A DNA stretch of 38,737 nt from an uncultured Prolixibacteraceae bacterium (GCA_913063265.1 CAJXZG010000050.1:1-38737); one strand, 5' to 3'. Counted from the first letter of the stretch, positions 1 to 7,998 are shown. Program-made: numbers and translations. The notes: generated from the sequence alone by a model not told the origin.

Positions 1-250
1 CCTGCCACTGACTGTTAAAATATGCTTTTCGTGCCAACAAATCAAAATTGCGGATTTCCTCTTTTAATTCCTCATTTCTCGGTTCTTGTTTTAATCTTTC
101 AACCAGAGCCTCGAGTGCTTTGCTTTCTATGGGATCGGTTTTAGAAATTTGCCAAAAGTTTAGCAATAACAAAAGCGCTACTGCGGTACAGAATATCCCT
201 GTTATTAGGGCAATGTTTTGCGAGAGTTTTATTTTATCGTTATTGGTCAT
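1..250 (-). CDS. Membrane protein, N-terminal part only (runs off the window)
   Basis: Reading the minus strand from an ATG at 250 gives 83 codons open to the window edge. The product starts MTNNDKIKLSQN, has one hydrophobic helix at about residues 12-33, then a charged, probably helical segment rich in Glu and Lys, ending in NSQWQ at the edge. The C-terminal part is missing, so no family is assigned. It follows the NapH/NosR-like gene on the same strand after a 183-base spacer holding a REP-like hairpin, so it may be the last visible member of that redox gene set. The helix followed by a charged segment looks like a signal anchor with a periplasmic tail. That the gene is real is fairly safe; its function is unknown. 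Confidence 0.6.
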   Translation of the reverse strand, partial: MTNNDKIKLSQNIALITGIFCTAVALLLLLNFWQISKTDPIESKALEALVERLKQEPRNEELKEEIRNFDLLARKAYFNSQWQ

Positions 251-353
251 ATTTTTTTTGCTTTTCAAACTAGCTTTTATTTTGTGGCGCATTGTGGCAT
301 TCACTTTTCAATCTTCGTGCGTGAATGCGCCCTTTCTTTTTTCGTTTTATACT

Positions 354-398
354 CCCAGGGCGTTGCCCTGGGCTGAAATATTTCGCCCCTTCAGAGCT
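354..398. repeat. REP-like hairpin element, copy A
   Basis: An 8-bp perfect stem (CCCAGGGC at 354-361, GCCCTGGG at 365-372) encloses the loop GTT. It is followed by GAAATATTTCGCCCCTTCAG, a weaker second half. A related arrangement (GGGC GTT GCCC, then a CCCCTT segment) occurs at 2763-2806. The element sits in the spacer between the NapH/NosR-like gene and the next minus-strand gene. It resembles REP/RAYT-type dispersed palindromes of Bacteroidota, a comparison made from memory. No transposase is visible here. Confidence 0.5.
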
Positions 399-433
399 TT
401 TTGTCTATTAATAGTTTGCCTAATGCCTATTTT

Positions 434-1678
434 TTATTTCTCCACCGGGCAATAATCCACACATCGTACACAACTTAAACAATTTCCTTTATGTGGTTCA
501 TAGTCTTGTCGTTTTCTGAAAACTACTGTATTTAATAAAGTCATTCCAATAACCAATCCCAGAAATCCCCCGGCAATCATACTCCCAATATAAAATTTGT
601 CTCTTATTACTTCTGAATCAGCCACCAATTGTTCCATAGATTTTCCAGAGGCCAGGAATGTTTGAATATCTATATTATCCGGATCGTTTTTTAACTCAGG
701 CTGAGCAATTAATAACTCCGCCAAATAAACATCCTGGTTTGCTTTCGAAAGGAAAGTATGCGATTTTGCCCCTACAAAAACTCCCAATGCAATCCAAATA
801 GGAATTATTAAAACATAAGTTAAAAATCGTTTTGGGCCTAATCCCGACTTTACAACTTCTTTTTCGTTTGTTGGAAAATCAATAGCATCAAAAGGGCAGG
901 AGTTGGTGCATAATTTACACTGTATACATTTTGATGGAGTGATTGTTAAATGCCATTTGGAGAACCTGGACATCCAACTTAATAAAACACCATATGGACA
1001 TAAAAACCTGCAATATGGCCGGGCTACAAACATTCCCATTAGTAAAAATGCGATTCCAAGAACAACCATGTGAAACTTGGCATCCATTCTGAATATTCCA
1101 ATAAACGGATCATAACGGCAAATGATAAAATCAGTTCCTGTAGCTGCAAATAGAACCGCCAAAGCCAGATAAATGTATGGAATTAATCCAAGCGTTTTAT
1201 TAAGCCATTTTGGTAAACTTATGGGTTTCAAAATAATCAGATCTTGTATTGCACCCAGCGGACAGGCTCCGGCACAAAAAGTTCTTCCAAAAAACAGAGT
1301 AAACAGAAGTGGAAGAACAAAAAACAAAAGTGCGGTTAGGGATATGGCATAGGCGGAGTCAAAGAATGTGAGCGTTACATTCTGGATAGCCCCAATACTA
1401 CATATACATCCATTTCTGTAAAAACCGAAATAGATAAGTGTAAAAACCGAAAGCCATAACATACTTTGTCTTGAGCGACTTTTTAATACAAAATAACTTG
1501 CTGCAGAGAGCACCAGTAGCAAAACAAATACATCAAAATACTCCATTGCCAATGCCCGAGGTTCCGGAGTTTCGGGAGTGGGTTGCTCGTAACCGGTATC
1601 AAATTCAGGTTTTGGGAAACGCTGTTGCTGGGCGGACAAGGAAAAAGTGAAAAGTAAAAAGTAAAAAGTAAAAAGCAT
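434..1678 (-). CDS. NapH/NosR-like polytopic 4Fe-4S membrane protein
   Basis: From the ATG at 1678 the product is about 414 residues: a signal-like hydrophobic start ending SLSAQQ, several membrane helices, three membrane-side cysteine signatures (GCICSIGAIQ, CAGACPLGAIQDL, CRFLCPYG) and two ferredoxin motifs (CIQCKLCTNSCP and CLSCVRCVDYCP, the latter at the very C-terminus). This layout is typical of NapH/NosR/CcoG-type proteins, which pass electrons between the quinone pool and periplasmic Fe-S partners. The neighbouring NapG-like ferredoxin supports that role; the terminal acceptor is not identified. A start at 1795, 8 bases after the upstream stop, is in frame, but its extra 39 residues are mostly encoded by a 7-bp GAAGCCC repeat and the rest of a spacer-like stretch, so 1678 is preferred. 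Confidence 0.8.
   Translation of the reverse strand: MLFTFYFLLFTFSLSAQQQRFPKPEFDTGYEQPTPETPEPRALAMEYFDVFVLLLVLSAASYFVLKSRSRQSMLWLSVFTLIYFGFYRNGCICSIGAIQNVTLTFFDSAYAISLTALLFFVLPLLFTLFFGRTFCAGACPLGAIQDLIILKPISLPKWLNKTLGLIPYIYLALAVLFAATGTDFIICRYDPFIGIFRMDAKFHMVVLGIAFLLMGMFVARPYCRFLCPYGVLLSWMSRFSKWHLTITPSKCIQCKLCTNSCPFDAIDFPTNEKEVVKSGLGPKRFLTYVLIIPIWIALGVFVGAKSHTFLSKANQDVYLAELLIAQPELKNDPDNIDIQTFLASGKSMEQLVADSEVIRDKFYIGSMIAGGFLGLVIGMTLLNTVVFRKRQDYEPHKGNCLSCVRCVDYCPVEK
1647..1674. repeat. 7-bp tandem repeat encoding the signal peptide core
   Basis: Four consecutive 7-bp units, GTGAAAA then GTAAAAA three times, lie directly after the preferred start codon of the NapH/NosR-like gene. On the coding strand they encode LFTFYFLLFT, the hydrophobic core of the signal peptide. 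Because the unit length is not a multiple of three, gain or loss of one unit would shift the reading frame. Confidence 0.75.
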
Positions 1679-1689
1679 GTATTTAGCTC

Positions 1690-1716
1690 GAAGCCCGAAG
1701 CCCGAATCCCGAAGCC
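1690..1716. repeat. 7-bp GAAGCCC tandem repeat
   Basis: Four units (GAAGCCC, GAAGCCC, GAATCCC, GAAGCC) lie just upstream of the preferred start of the NapH/NosR-like gene. Related arrays of the form (C/G)GAAG(A/T/C)C occur at 2393-2423 and 2642-2669. The other two are in intergenic spacers, which argues that this stretch is also a spacer rather than true coding sequence. Confidence 0.65.
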
Positions 1717-1803
1717 TCGTAACTGGCGTTAAAATGCTTTTTGTTCTTTGCCCTAAGCCCACTTGGTTTTTATTTTGATTTGGTTGATTTTTCATTCGTT
1801 AAA

Positions 1804-2382
1804 TTAAGCGTCCTTTTTGTTGGTAAAATCCCCTTTCACTTTATAGGCTTCATTGGCCGGAACTCTGCTTATGGCATCTGATGGACAAACACGTGCAATC
1901 GAACACTCGTTACAGTTCAAACAAATATGATGCATAATCTGCAGATGCATTGAGCCATTTCCAAAGGAAGTGCAGCCTGCTACACATTTTGCACAGCCAA
2001 TACATAAATCTTCAATAATATGATATTCGAAATAAGGTTCTTCTATGAAACGACGTTCAATTGCAGCAGTAGGGCAGAGTTGATTCTCTGATGCTGTACT
2101 TTGGGCATTTGCATCGGGTTTTAGGTACCCACCACAAAGGTCGCAATAACCACACAAGTCAAAAGCATGAACACATTTTACTGCTGAAGGAGTCAATACA
2201 CAATCGGTTGCACAACGTCCACATTGTGTACACTTAAAGGGATCGATTTGCCAAACATACTCTTTACCAGTTACTTTTGTTAAAGCAGCAGCACTTACAG
2301 ACCCCAGAGAAAGCAGAAGAAATCCACGCGCTCCGTTCTGGATAAATTTACGTCTGCTTTGTGTTTTATCTTTCTTTTCCAT
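1804..2382 (-). CDS. NapG-like Tat-exported ferredoxin with four [4Fe-4S] sites
   Basis: This 192-residue protein has a twin-arginine start (SRRKFIQNGARG) followed by a hydrophobic stretch, so it is probably exported folded by Tat. Four cysteine groups follow: CTQCGRCATDC with further Cys, CGYCDLCGGY, CIGCAKCVAGC and CLNCNECSIARVCP. They fit four [4Fe-4S] clusters as in NapG/MauM-type ferredoxins, though the group order and some spacings are irregular. The downstream NapH-like gene begins 8 bases later (long start) or after the repeat-filled spacer (preferred start). Inferred role: periplasmic electron carrier docked on the NapH-like membrane protein. The electron acceptor is not visible; no NapA or cytochrome gene is nearby. 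Confidence 0.8.
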   Translation of the reverse strand: MEKKDKTQSRRKFIQNGARGFLLLSLGSVSAAALTKVTGKEYVWQIDPFKCTQCGRCATDCVLTPSAVKCVHAFDLCGYCDLCGGYLKPDANAQSTASENQLCPTAAIERRFIEEPYFEYHIIEDLCIGCAKCVAGCTSFGNGSMHLQIMHHICLNCNECSIARVCPSDAISRVPANEAYKVKGDFTNKKDA

Positions 2383-2392
2383 CTGTCATTAA

Positions 2393-2423
2393 GTCGGAAG
2401 ACCGAAGTCCGAAGTCGGAAGTC
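2393..2423. repeat. 7-bp GTCCGAA-type tandem repeat
   Basis: Four to five units (GTCGGAA, GACCGAA, GTCCGAA, GTCGGAA, GTC) fill most of the 50-base spacer between the small four-cysteine gene and the ferredoxin gene. The unit is related to those at 1690-1716 and 2642-2669. Confidence 0.65.
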
Positions 2424-2432
2424 AGTTTCCCA

Positions 2433-2627
2433 TTATTCAATTTTTCTTTTTTCTTCTTCAGCCTGTGGAAGTTCACATTTTGTAAATTTGCCACAATTCT
2501 CGCATGTTGGTGAAACCGAACAAGTGGCAGAGACTTTTTTATTAACTAGTAAATAACCTGCTGAACTTGTAATTCCTCCAAGTATTAAAAGTCGGCCTGC
2601 TGTTTTTAAAAAATCTTTTCGTTTCAT
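2433..2627 (-). CDS. Small exported four-cysteine protein
   Basis: A 64-residue protein. It starts MKRKDFLKTAGR, which resembles a Tat signal with Lys-Arg in place of Arg-Arg, followed by a hydrophobic segment to about residue 28. The mature part is short, with cysteines at 36, 42, 45 and 51 (C-x5-C-x2-C-x5-C) and a charged tail. Four cysteines in so small an exported protein suggest a metal or Fe-S site, or two disulfides; the sequence does not decide which. It lies in the same direction as, and 50 bases before, the NapG-like ferredoxin, and probably belongs to that complex. No named family was recognised. Confidence 0.65.
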   Translation of the reverse strand: MKRKDFLKTAGRLLILGGITSSAGYLLVNKKVSATCSVSPTCENCGKFTKCELPQAEEEKRKIE

Positions 2628-2641
2628 CTTTAAAAAAGGTT

Positions 2642-2669
2642 GGAAGACCGAAGTCCGAAGACGGAAGCC
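2642..2669. repeat. 7-bp GGAAGAC/CGAAGTC tandem repeat
   Basis: Four units (GGAAGAC, CGAAGTC, CGAAGAC, GGAAGCC) lie just before the start of the four-cysteine gene on the minus strand. Third member of the family at 1690-1716 and 2393-2423. Confidence 0.65.
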
Positions 2670-2762
2670 CTCTCTTTAATCAATTTTATATTTTGCGGAG
2701 CACGTTGCCTTTGTTTTTCAAATTACAGGAATGGATGCTCCATTTACTCACTTCGTTCGTTT

Positions 2763-2806
2763 CACTGGGCGTTGCCCTGTGCTTATAGCTGTCTCCCCTT
2801 TGGGAC
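2763..2806. repeat. REP-like hairpin element, copy B
   Basis: CACTGGGC, GTT, GCCCTGTG at 2763-2781 forms an 8-bp stem with one mismatch. A second small hairpin, TCCC CTTT GGGA, follows at 2794-2805 and abuts the stop codon of the NHL-repeat gene. Same layout as the element at 354-398. It may stabilise or end the NHL gene transcript. Confidence 0.5.
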
Positions 2807-3772
2807 TTATTTTTTTTCAAATACTCTTAATACATTTCTGTCAAAGTCGAGAGCATAAATTTTTTCTTCACTATCAACCGCGATATCCGGTGCCTCGGCT
2901 TCTATTTTATCTTCAAATTTTGTTGGAGGTGCAACCACACATAAAAATTCGCCCGAGGGTTTGTACACCTTAATTCTTACCAATCCTTTTTCGCTTGTAA
3001 CAAAACTACCATCGGGTAATAAACAAAAATGCGCCGGATTACAGCAACCACTAAAATTCTCGGTCTGATTTCCACTGGCTTTCCAATGTTCTCTTAACCG
3101 ACCTTCAGGAGTATAATTCTCTAAGGTGTGTAAGCCCGGATTTACCACCCACAAATCTCCATATTCATTGATATCCATATCGAAATACGGACTTGGAATA
3201 ATAAAACCGTGAACTACATCTTCACTTGCTTTTCCTTCAAACTCATTGATTTTTTCACCATCAAAAGTAAACCGATGTATTTTCCTTGTTCCAGCATCGG
3301 CAACAAACACCTCGTTTGGCGAAACTGCAAGAGAGGTAATTAAAGTATTTTCATTATTTATAGTCCAGGTATTCTCTAATTCCAGGTTTAATGAAAAGAC
3401 TTGTATTTGTTTTTCGTAAGCAATGTATATTTTGTCGTTTGCAACTTCCACAGTTCTCGGTTTGTCATTCAGCTGGAACTCATCCAGTAAATTACCTGAT
3501 GTGTCAATTATTTTAATTTTTTGGTCCCCTACAAGGTATATATTTTCATTGGCGATGGTAATTCCTGTAGGTTCTTCAAAACCAATTTTGAAGATTTTAG
3601 TTTCCTTATAATGAATCAAATCTTCCGGCACATTTTTAAATTCGTCAATGCTCCATTCAAATTTGTTGGCTTCCATATTGTCAGGTCGTTTAGAATACCA
3701 GTCGCCAACCATAACCGCTACAATTACAATCGCCAGAACAATCAGAAATATTACTATGCCTTTGTTTTTCAT
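2807..3772 (-). CDS. Membrane-anchored NHL-repeat beta-propeller protein
   Basis: A 321-residue protein with an N-terminal hydrophobic anchor (residues about 5-23, followed by DWYSKRPDN) and then repeated beta-propeller blades. Recognisable NHL-like units include EEPTGITIANENIYLVGD, SLAVSPNEVFVADAGTRKI and DIAVDSEEKIYALDFDRNV. A pair of adjacent cysteines lies in NFSGCCNPAHF. Such propellers usually act as protein- or ligand-binding scaffolds; no catalytic residues are evident. It lies between the propeller genes and the Fe-S genes on the same strand, with a 211-base spacer upstream holding a hairpin. Inferred role: periplasmic structural or sensing part of the same redox gene set. Confidence 0.75.
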   Translation of the reverse strand: MKNKGIVIFLIVLAIVIVAVMVGDWYSKRPDNMEANKFEWSIDEFKNVPEDLIHYKETKIFKIGFEEPTGITIANENIYLVGDQKIKIIDTSGNLLDEFQLNDKPRTVEVANDKIYIAYEKQIQVFSLNLELENTWTINNENTLITSLAVSPNEVFVADAGTRKIHRFTFDGEKINEFEGKASEDVVHGFIIPSPYFDMDINEYGDLWVVNPGLHTLENYTPEGRLREHWKASGNQTENFSGCCNPAHFCLLPDGSFVTSEKGLVRIKVYKPSGEFLCVVAPPTKFEDKIEAEAPDIAVDSEEKIYALDFDRNVLRVFEKK

Positions 3773-3906
3773 CTTTTAGACTTATAGATTTTGAGATTTG
3801 AGTATTGATACTCACCTAAATTTGCTTTGTTTCTTTCATTTTACTTTTCATCATTGCGTCCTGGAAAACTTTTTTTTATAATTTTCGTCTTTATCAATCC
3901 CCCTTT

Positions 3907-3932
3907 AATTCCCCCTTTTCCAAGGGGGAATT
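3907..3932. repeat. Perfect 11-bp stem-loop in operon spacer
   Basis: AATTCCCCCTT (3907-3917) and AAGGGGGAATT (3922-3932) are exact reverse complements around the loop TTCC. It sits in the 211-base spacer between the anchored propeller gene and the NHL gene. Being symmetric it could act on either strand, but no long T run follows, so it is more likely a dispersed hairpin or an mRNA-processing or stability element than a strong terminator. Confidence 0.6.
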
Positions 3933-3983
3933 GCTCTATCCACTTTCATTTAGTTAGAAACTTCTTCATTTCAATTTGACAAT

Positions 3984-5408
3984 TTATAAATTCATATCTA
4001 TACAAACCATTGTTTTTGAATCTCTCATTAACAAATATCCATCAGCAAGGGCGAAAGGTGCCCAGGCATCATGTCCGTTTTCAATAATATTTACCTGCTC
4101 AAGCTGTAAATATTTTTCAGTGCTCGGACGTGCAATGGTCAGTGTTCCGTCATCATTTAAAATAAACATTTTATTGTCGGCAATAAAATATGGCCCCAAA
4201 CCAAACCGGATTTCCTTTCCACTACTCCAAACCACTTTTCTGGTATCTGAAGGATGTACGCAAACCATCTGATTCCGGTATTGTCCCCCGTCTTTGGGTA
4301 CGATACCAAATAAATGTCCATTCCATAAAATTGGTGTTTGTTGTTCACAGGCCAATCCTTCTTTGGGTTTATAATCGTAAAGCGTTTCAATTGAAAACTG
4401 GCCATTGTTTTCCGTGAGTTGTAAAACTCGGCTTCCTGCTCCATAACCGGCAGTCATAAATATTTTTCCGTCTGGCATGCATACTGGTGAGGGTGCAACA
4501 ACAGAATGGTTCCAGTTATTGGTTTCCCATAGAATTTTTCCAGCATCAGGACCATCTGCAGCAACTCCTGTTAATGCTCCAATACTGCTGTATACGTACA
4601 TCTTTCTTCCTTCAAAAGTAAAAGGCATGATAGATGAATGTGACATTTTATAAGCATTTGAATTTGGAGTTTCCCATAATTTTTCTCCCGTTTCGCAATC
4701 AACGGCAATCATAAGTGCACTTCCACCCGTAGCTAGAATTGCCACTTCGTTATCAATTAAAGGGCATTGACCTGTATACCAAAATGGTATTTCGTTGTTG
4801 TATTCTTTAACAATATCAAGTCCCCAACGCAGATTTCCTGTTTCACGGTCAAGGCACATTACATGGCATTTAGGACCTATGGTCACTATATAATCCTCTG
4901 TTACTGCCGGAATTGTTCGAGACATCCCATGATTTCTTTTGATGGCAACATCATAACCCCGTGTCCAGAGTTCCTTGCCATCGACCAGTGAAACACAACG
5001 TAAAACATCAGCACGTTCCTCTTCATCATAATCAAGAATATAAGCGAGTCCTTTCCATATTGCTGCTCCTGAATGTCCTTCTCCCAGTTCCATCGACCAC
5101 AGAATCTTCGGGCCTTCATTTCCAAATTTCTCAATCAGTTTCACAGGGGATTTTGAGATGTTATCAAAATCAGCACCTCTGAAATTAGTCCAGGTTTCGT
5201 TAAGTTGCAAATATTCGTTTGAAAATTCTTCGAAGTGTTCTCCAATGTTTACTTCCTGAACAAAGGCATTCCCTTCTCCACGGTTATCTTCGCCCTCAAG
5301 ATGAACCCTGAAATCTTTTGTCGGATTGGCATTTAACCACCAAAAAATGGCCAGAAATCCAATTGTTCCGGTAATTATTAGAATGATATTTATGGTACGT
5401 TTTGTCAT
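3984..5408 (-). CDS. Membrane-anchored PQQ-like beta-propeller protein
   Basis: A 474-residue protein: N-terminal membrane anchor (about residues 5-25), a linker of about 60 residues, then a propeller of PQQ-like repeats (blade motifs such as DGKELWTRG, ETGNLRWGLDI, ETGEKLWETPN, DAGKILWETNN). It belongs to the PQQ-like/BamB-like propeller superfamily; the vicinal-Cys loop of quinoprotein alcohol dehydrogenases is absent, so an actual PQQ enzyme is doubtful. It differs from the three genes upstream: it is anchored, longer, and its C-terminus reads HDAWAPF and MRDSK where they have HWAHP and RHGD. It follows them after a 68-base spacer carrying a palindrome. Confidence 0.75.
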   Translation of the reverse strand: MTKRTINIILIITGTIGFLAIFWWLNANPTKDFRVHLEGEDNRGEGNAFVQEVNIGEHFEEFSNEYLQLNETWTNFRGADFDNISKSPVKLIEKFGNEGPKILWSMELGEGHSGAAIWKGLAYILDYDEEERADVLRCVSLVDGKELWTRGYDVAIKRNHGMSRTIPAVTEDYIVTIGPKCHVMCLDRETGNLRWGLDIVKEYNNEIPFWYTGQCPLIDNEVAILATGGSALMIAVDCETGEKLWETPNSNAYKMSHSSIMPFTFEGRKMYVYSSIGALTGVAADGPDAGKILWETNNWNHSVVAPSPVCMPDGKIFMTAGYGAGSRVLQLTENNGQFSIETLYDYKPKEGLACEQQTPILWNGHLFGIVPKDGGQYRNQMVCVHPSDTRKVVWSSGKEIRFGLGPYFIADNKMFILNDDGTLTIARPSTEKYLQLEQVNIIENGHDAWAPFALADGYLLMRDSKTMVCIDMNL

Positions 5409-5430
5409 TTGACAATGGTCATTAATTTAC

Positions 5431-5465
5431 GCGGTTGAGACAGGGCATGCCCTGTCTCTGCGGTT
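5431..5465. repeat. 22-bp perfect palindrome flanked by GCGGTT direct repeats
   Basis: Positions 5437-5458 form a perfect palindrome (GAGACAGGGCA followed by its exact reverse complement). The hexamer GCGGTT stands directly before it (5431-5436) and one base after it (5460-5465) in the same orientation. This looks like a small inserted element with a target-site duplication, or a dispersed palindromic repeat. It lies in the 68-base spacer between two propeller genes. Confidence 0.65.
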
Positions 5466-5476
5466 AAAAAACATCT

Positions 5477-6715
5477 TTATTTTATATCATATAACATTAA
5501 AAAATCTCCATGACGAATAAATAATTTTCCATCGTAAATTGCCGGATGTGCCCAATGTGGGCCAACTCCCTGTTCTATTTTAAAAGTACTTATAATTTTT
5601 AAACTGTCTTTAGATGGTTGCACCAGCGCTACATTTCCGCGCTTTTCTTCATACAAATAAAGCATCCCGTCAGCAGTAATAATCGAGCCTTTGTTTTCCC
5701 ACTCGTTTTCCCAAAGGGTTTCACCCGTAACCCAATCTACTGCTACCCATTTTCCATTGGCATTGTTTTCCCAGTTTGCCCCGTAAATGGTATTATTTAC
5801 CAAAACCACTCCACCATGGTGATTATCCAAATCATTGTTTCTCCATTTTAATTTAATGTCTTTTCCATCTTCCGAAAGAGAAAACAGCAATCCCGGATGA
5901 TCATAACCACTGGTTACAAATATTTCTCCCTTGTAATAGACAGGTGGATTAGTTTGTCCACCCTTACCCTGCCGATTAATATGGTATTGTATTAAATCAT
6001 AGCTCCAAAAAATATTTCCATTTTCAGGATTAATACCTATTAAATTATCGGTAGTTTGAGCAAGAATAATTTTTGTTCCGTTATGATTGATAAGGGTAGG
6101 AGAGGCATACGATTTTGCTCCTCCCAAACTTTTGGTAAGCCATATTTCTTTTCCTGAATCCTTATCGAAGGCCACCATTGTATTTTCTTCTCCACCTGTG
6201 AGATAAACAACTTTGTTATCCACTATTAATGGTGCTTCAGCATCTCCATGCCGGTGAATCTGTCCAGAATATTTATTTACCGCGTCAACACTCCACATTG
6301 TTTTGCCATTTTCCGAATCGATACACGATAACTGACCGGTTCCGCTGGAAACATAAAGTTTGCCATTGTAATATGTGGGAGTACTTCTGCTATCTATATA
6401 CGAACGAGTCCAGGACCGGCCATAGGGTGTATCCCATAATAGTTCTCCTTTGAGGTTATAAGCCGAAAGTATATCAATTGTGTCTTCTTTTATACCGGTA
6501 ATGAAAATCTTTTCGTTAACCAAAATAGGTGTGGAATAACCTTTGCCTATTCCTTCAATTTGAAGAACAAGTGGTGGTCCGTTGTCGGGCCATTGTTTTA
6601 ACAGCCCGGTTTCATTATAAAATCCACTTCTTTCGTTTCCACGAAATTCTACCAGATTTTGTGCAATAATTTTAGAGGAAAGAGTTACTAATAAAATCGC
6701 CAATAAGATTCTCAT
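5477..6715 (-). CDS. Secreted PQQ-like beta-propeller protein (third of three tandem copies)
   Basis: From the ATG at 6715 the protein is 412 residues with signal peptide MRILLAILLVTLSSKIIAQ, then EFRGNERSGFY and PQQ-like blades (SENGKTMWSVD, DSGKEIWLTKS, ENGNIFWSYDL, VTGETLWENEW). The C-terminus carries GPHWAHP, IRHGD and MLYDIK, shared with the two genes upstream. A start at 6739 is also in frame but overlaps the upstream gene by 20 bases; 6715 leaves a 4-base gap and gives a cleaner signal peptide. The family covers PQQ-like propellers of unknown substrate. Its similarity to its neighbours points to tandem duplication. Function inferred only as a periplasmic binding or redox-associated propeller. 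Confidence 0.75.
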   Translation of the reverse strand: MRILLAILLVTLSSKIIAQNLVEFRGNERSGFYNETGLLKQWPDNGPPLVLQIEGIGKGYSTPILVNEKIFITGIKEDTIDILSAYNLKGELLWDTPYGRSWTRSYIDSRSTPTYYNGKLYVSSGTGQLSCIDSENGKTMWSVDAVNKYSGQIHRHGDAEAPLIVDNKVVYLTGGEENTMVAFDKDSGKEIWLTKSLGGAKSYASPTLINHNGTKIILAQTTDNLIGINPENGNIFWSYDLIQYHINRQGKGGQTNPPVYYKGEIFVTSGYDHPGLLFSLSEDGKDIKLKWRNNDLDNHHGGVVLVNNTIYGANWENNANGKWVAVDWVTGETLWENEWENKGSIITADGMLYLYEEKRGNVALVQPSKDSLKIISTFKIEQGVGPHWAHPAIYDGKLFIRHGDFLMLYDIK

Positions 6716-6719
6716 AAAT

Positions 6720-7958
6720 CTACTTTTCTTCAATATCATAAACCATTAATACATCGCCGTGACGAATCAACAGTTTTCCTTCGCCTATATAAGGATGCGC
6801 CCAGTGCGGACCTGCTCCTTTATCAATTTTAAATTCGCTGATAATTTCAAAATTTTCAGGATCGGGTTTTATAATTCCCACATTTCCTTTTTCGTTGTAT
6901 GCATATAAAAGTCCATCGGCCATTACCATTGCCCCTTTGGAGTCCCATTGATGAACATACATTATTTCTCCACTTTTCCAGTTCATACATACCCAGTTTC
7001 CTTTTCGGTTGTTTTGCCAGTTTGAACCATATATAAAACCATCATGAAGAATTATCCCGTGGTGGTGATTGTCGAAGGTCTGGTCTCTGAAAACCTCAGA
7101 AACTCCTGTGGCCAAAGAATCCATTTCCAGCATTACAGCCGGATAATCATATCCCATCGAAAGAAAAATCCTGTTATCCTGAAATGTGGGAGTGTTGGTC
7201 CATATTAATCCGGGCTGTTGCCATTTATCAGGATCGTGCCAGCGATACGACCAAACTATTTCGCCATTTTCCGGTTTTAGCGCCATAAGATGAGTTCCAA
7301 TTACAGCCAGAATAAATCGAAATCCATTCCACTCATATATAGCAGCAGATGCGTAAGACCGCGGTCCGCCCAAAGATTTGGTCTGCCATACTTCCTCACC
7401 TGTCATTTTATTTAATGCTACAATACTGGTTTGCTCACCACCGGGTGAAGCAATCACCAAATCATCAACTATCAAAACAGTTTCAGAATTTCCCCAGCGG
7501 TGGTATTCGGTTTCAAAATCCTTATCTACTTCAACAGTCCAGATAAATTCGCCATTTTCCTTGTTGATACAGGAAACTTCTCCCATACCGCTTTGTACAT
7601 AAATTAGATTGCCTTCAATTACCGGGGTGCTGCGGGTATCAGGAAAAGACTTGTACCATGAACGTCCATATGGAATCTGATATTTAATAGTTCCATCAGG
7701 ATTTATAGCTGTTAGGTAATCCAGCGTATCTATCATTCCTGATGTAAAAATTATTCCATTTTCGATGATTGGAGAGGAATAGCCTTTCCCAATTCCTTCC
7801 ACCAAAAGTAAACGTTCAGGGCCATCCTCTGGCCATGATTTTAGTAGGAGTGTGTCTGTAAATATTCCATCCCGATTAGGTCCTCTCCATTGAGTTATTT
7901 GAGCATTTGATGACCAAACAATGATTGTTAGTATAAAAATCAAGATTACTGATTTCAT
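6720..7958 (-). CDS. Secreted PQQ-like beta-propeller protein (second of three tandem copies)
   Basis: A 412-residue protein with signal peptide (to about residue 19, SSNAQ), then TQWRGPNRDGIF, the start shared by this set, and PQQ-like blades (ENGEFIWTVEV, MTGEEVWQTKS, ENGEIVWSYRW, KSGEIMYVHQW). The end reads GPHWAHPYIGEGKLLIRHGD, and these His and Asp positions are kept in all three tandem copies. It is 40 bases from the gene upstream and nearly touches the next one. Named function unknown; the conserved HWAHP/RHGD pair may form a ligand or metal site (inference). Confidence 0.75.
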   Translation of the reverse strand: MKSVILIFILTIIVWSSNAQITQWRGPNRDGIFTDTLLLKSWPEDGPERLLLVEGIGKGYSSPIIENGIIFTSGMIDTLDYLTAINPDGTIKYQIPYGRSWYKSFPDTRSTPVIEGNLIYVQSGMGEVSCINKENGEFIWTVEVDKDFETEYHRWGNSETVLIVDDLVIASPGGEQTSIVALNKMTGEEVWQTKSLGGPRSYASAAIYEWNGFRFILAVIGTHLMALKPENGEIVWSYRWHDPDKWQQPGLIWTNTPTFQDNRIFLSMGYDYPAVMLEMDSLATGVSEVFRDQTFDNHHHGIILHDGFIYGSNWQNNRKGNWVCMNWKSGEIMYVHQWDSKGAMVMADGLLYAYNEKGNVGIIKPDPENFEIISEFKIDKGAGPHWAHPYIGEGKLLIRHGDVLMVYDIEEK

Positions 7959-7998
7959 AAAAGATGTTTTGAGATTTGTATAAAAGTTGAAAAAATAA

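Noticed and set aside
48..455. Open frame of 135 codons on the plus strand
   Set aside because: It overlaps the minus-strand membrane protein start and a REP-like hairpin; the product is low-complexity hydrophobic and resembles no family.
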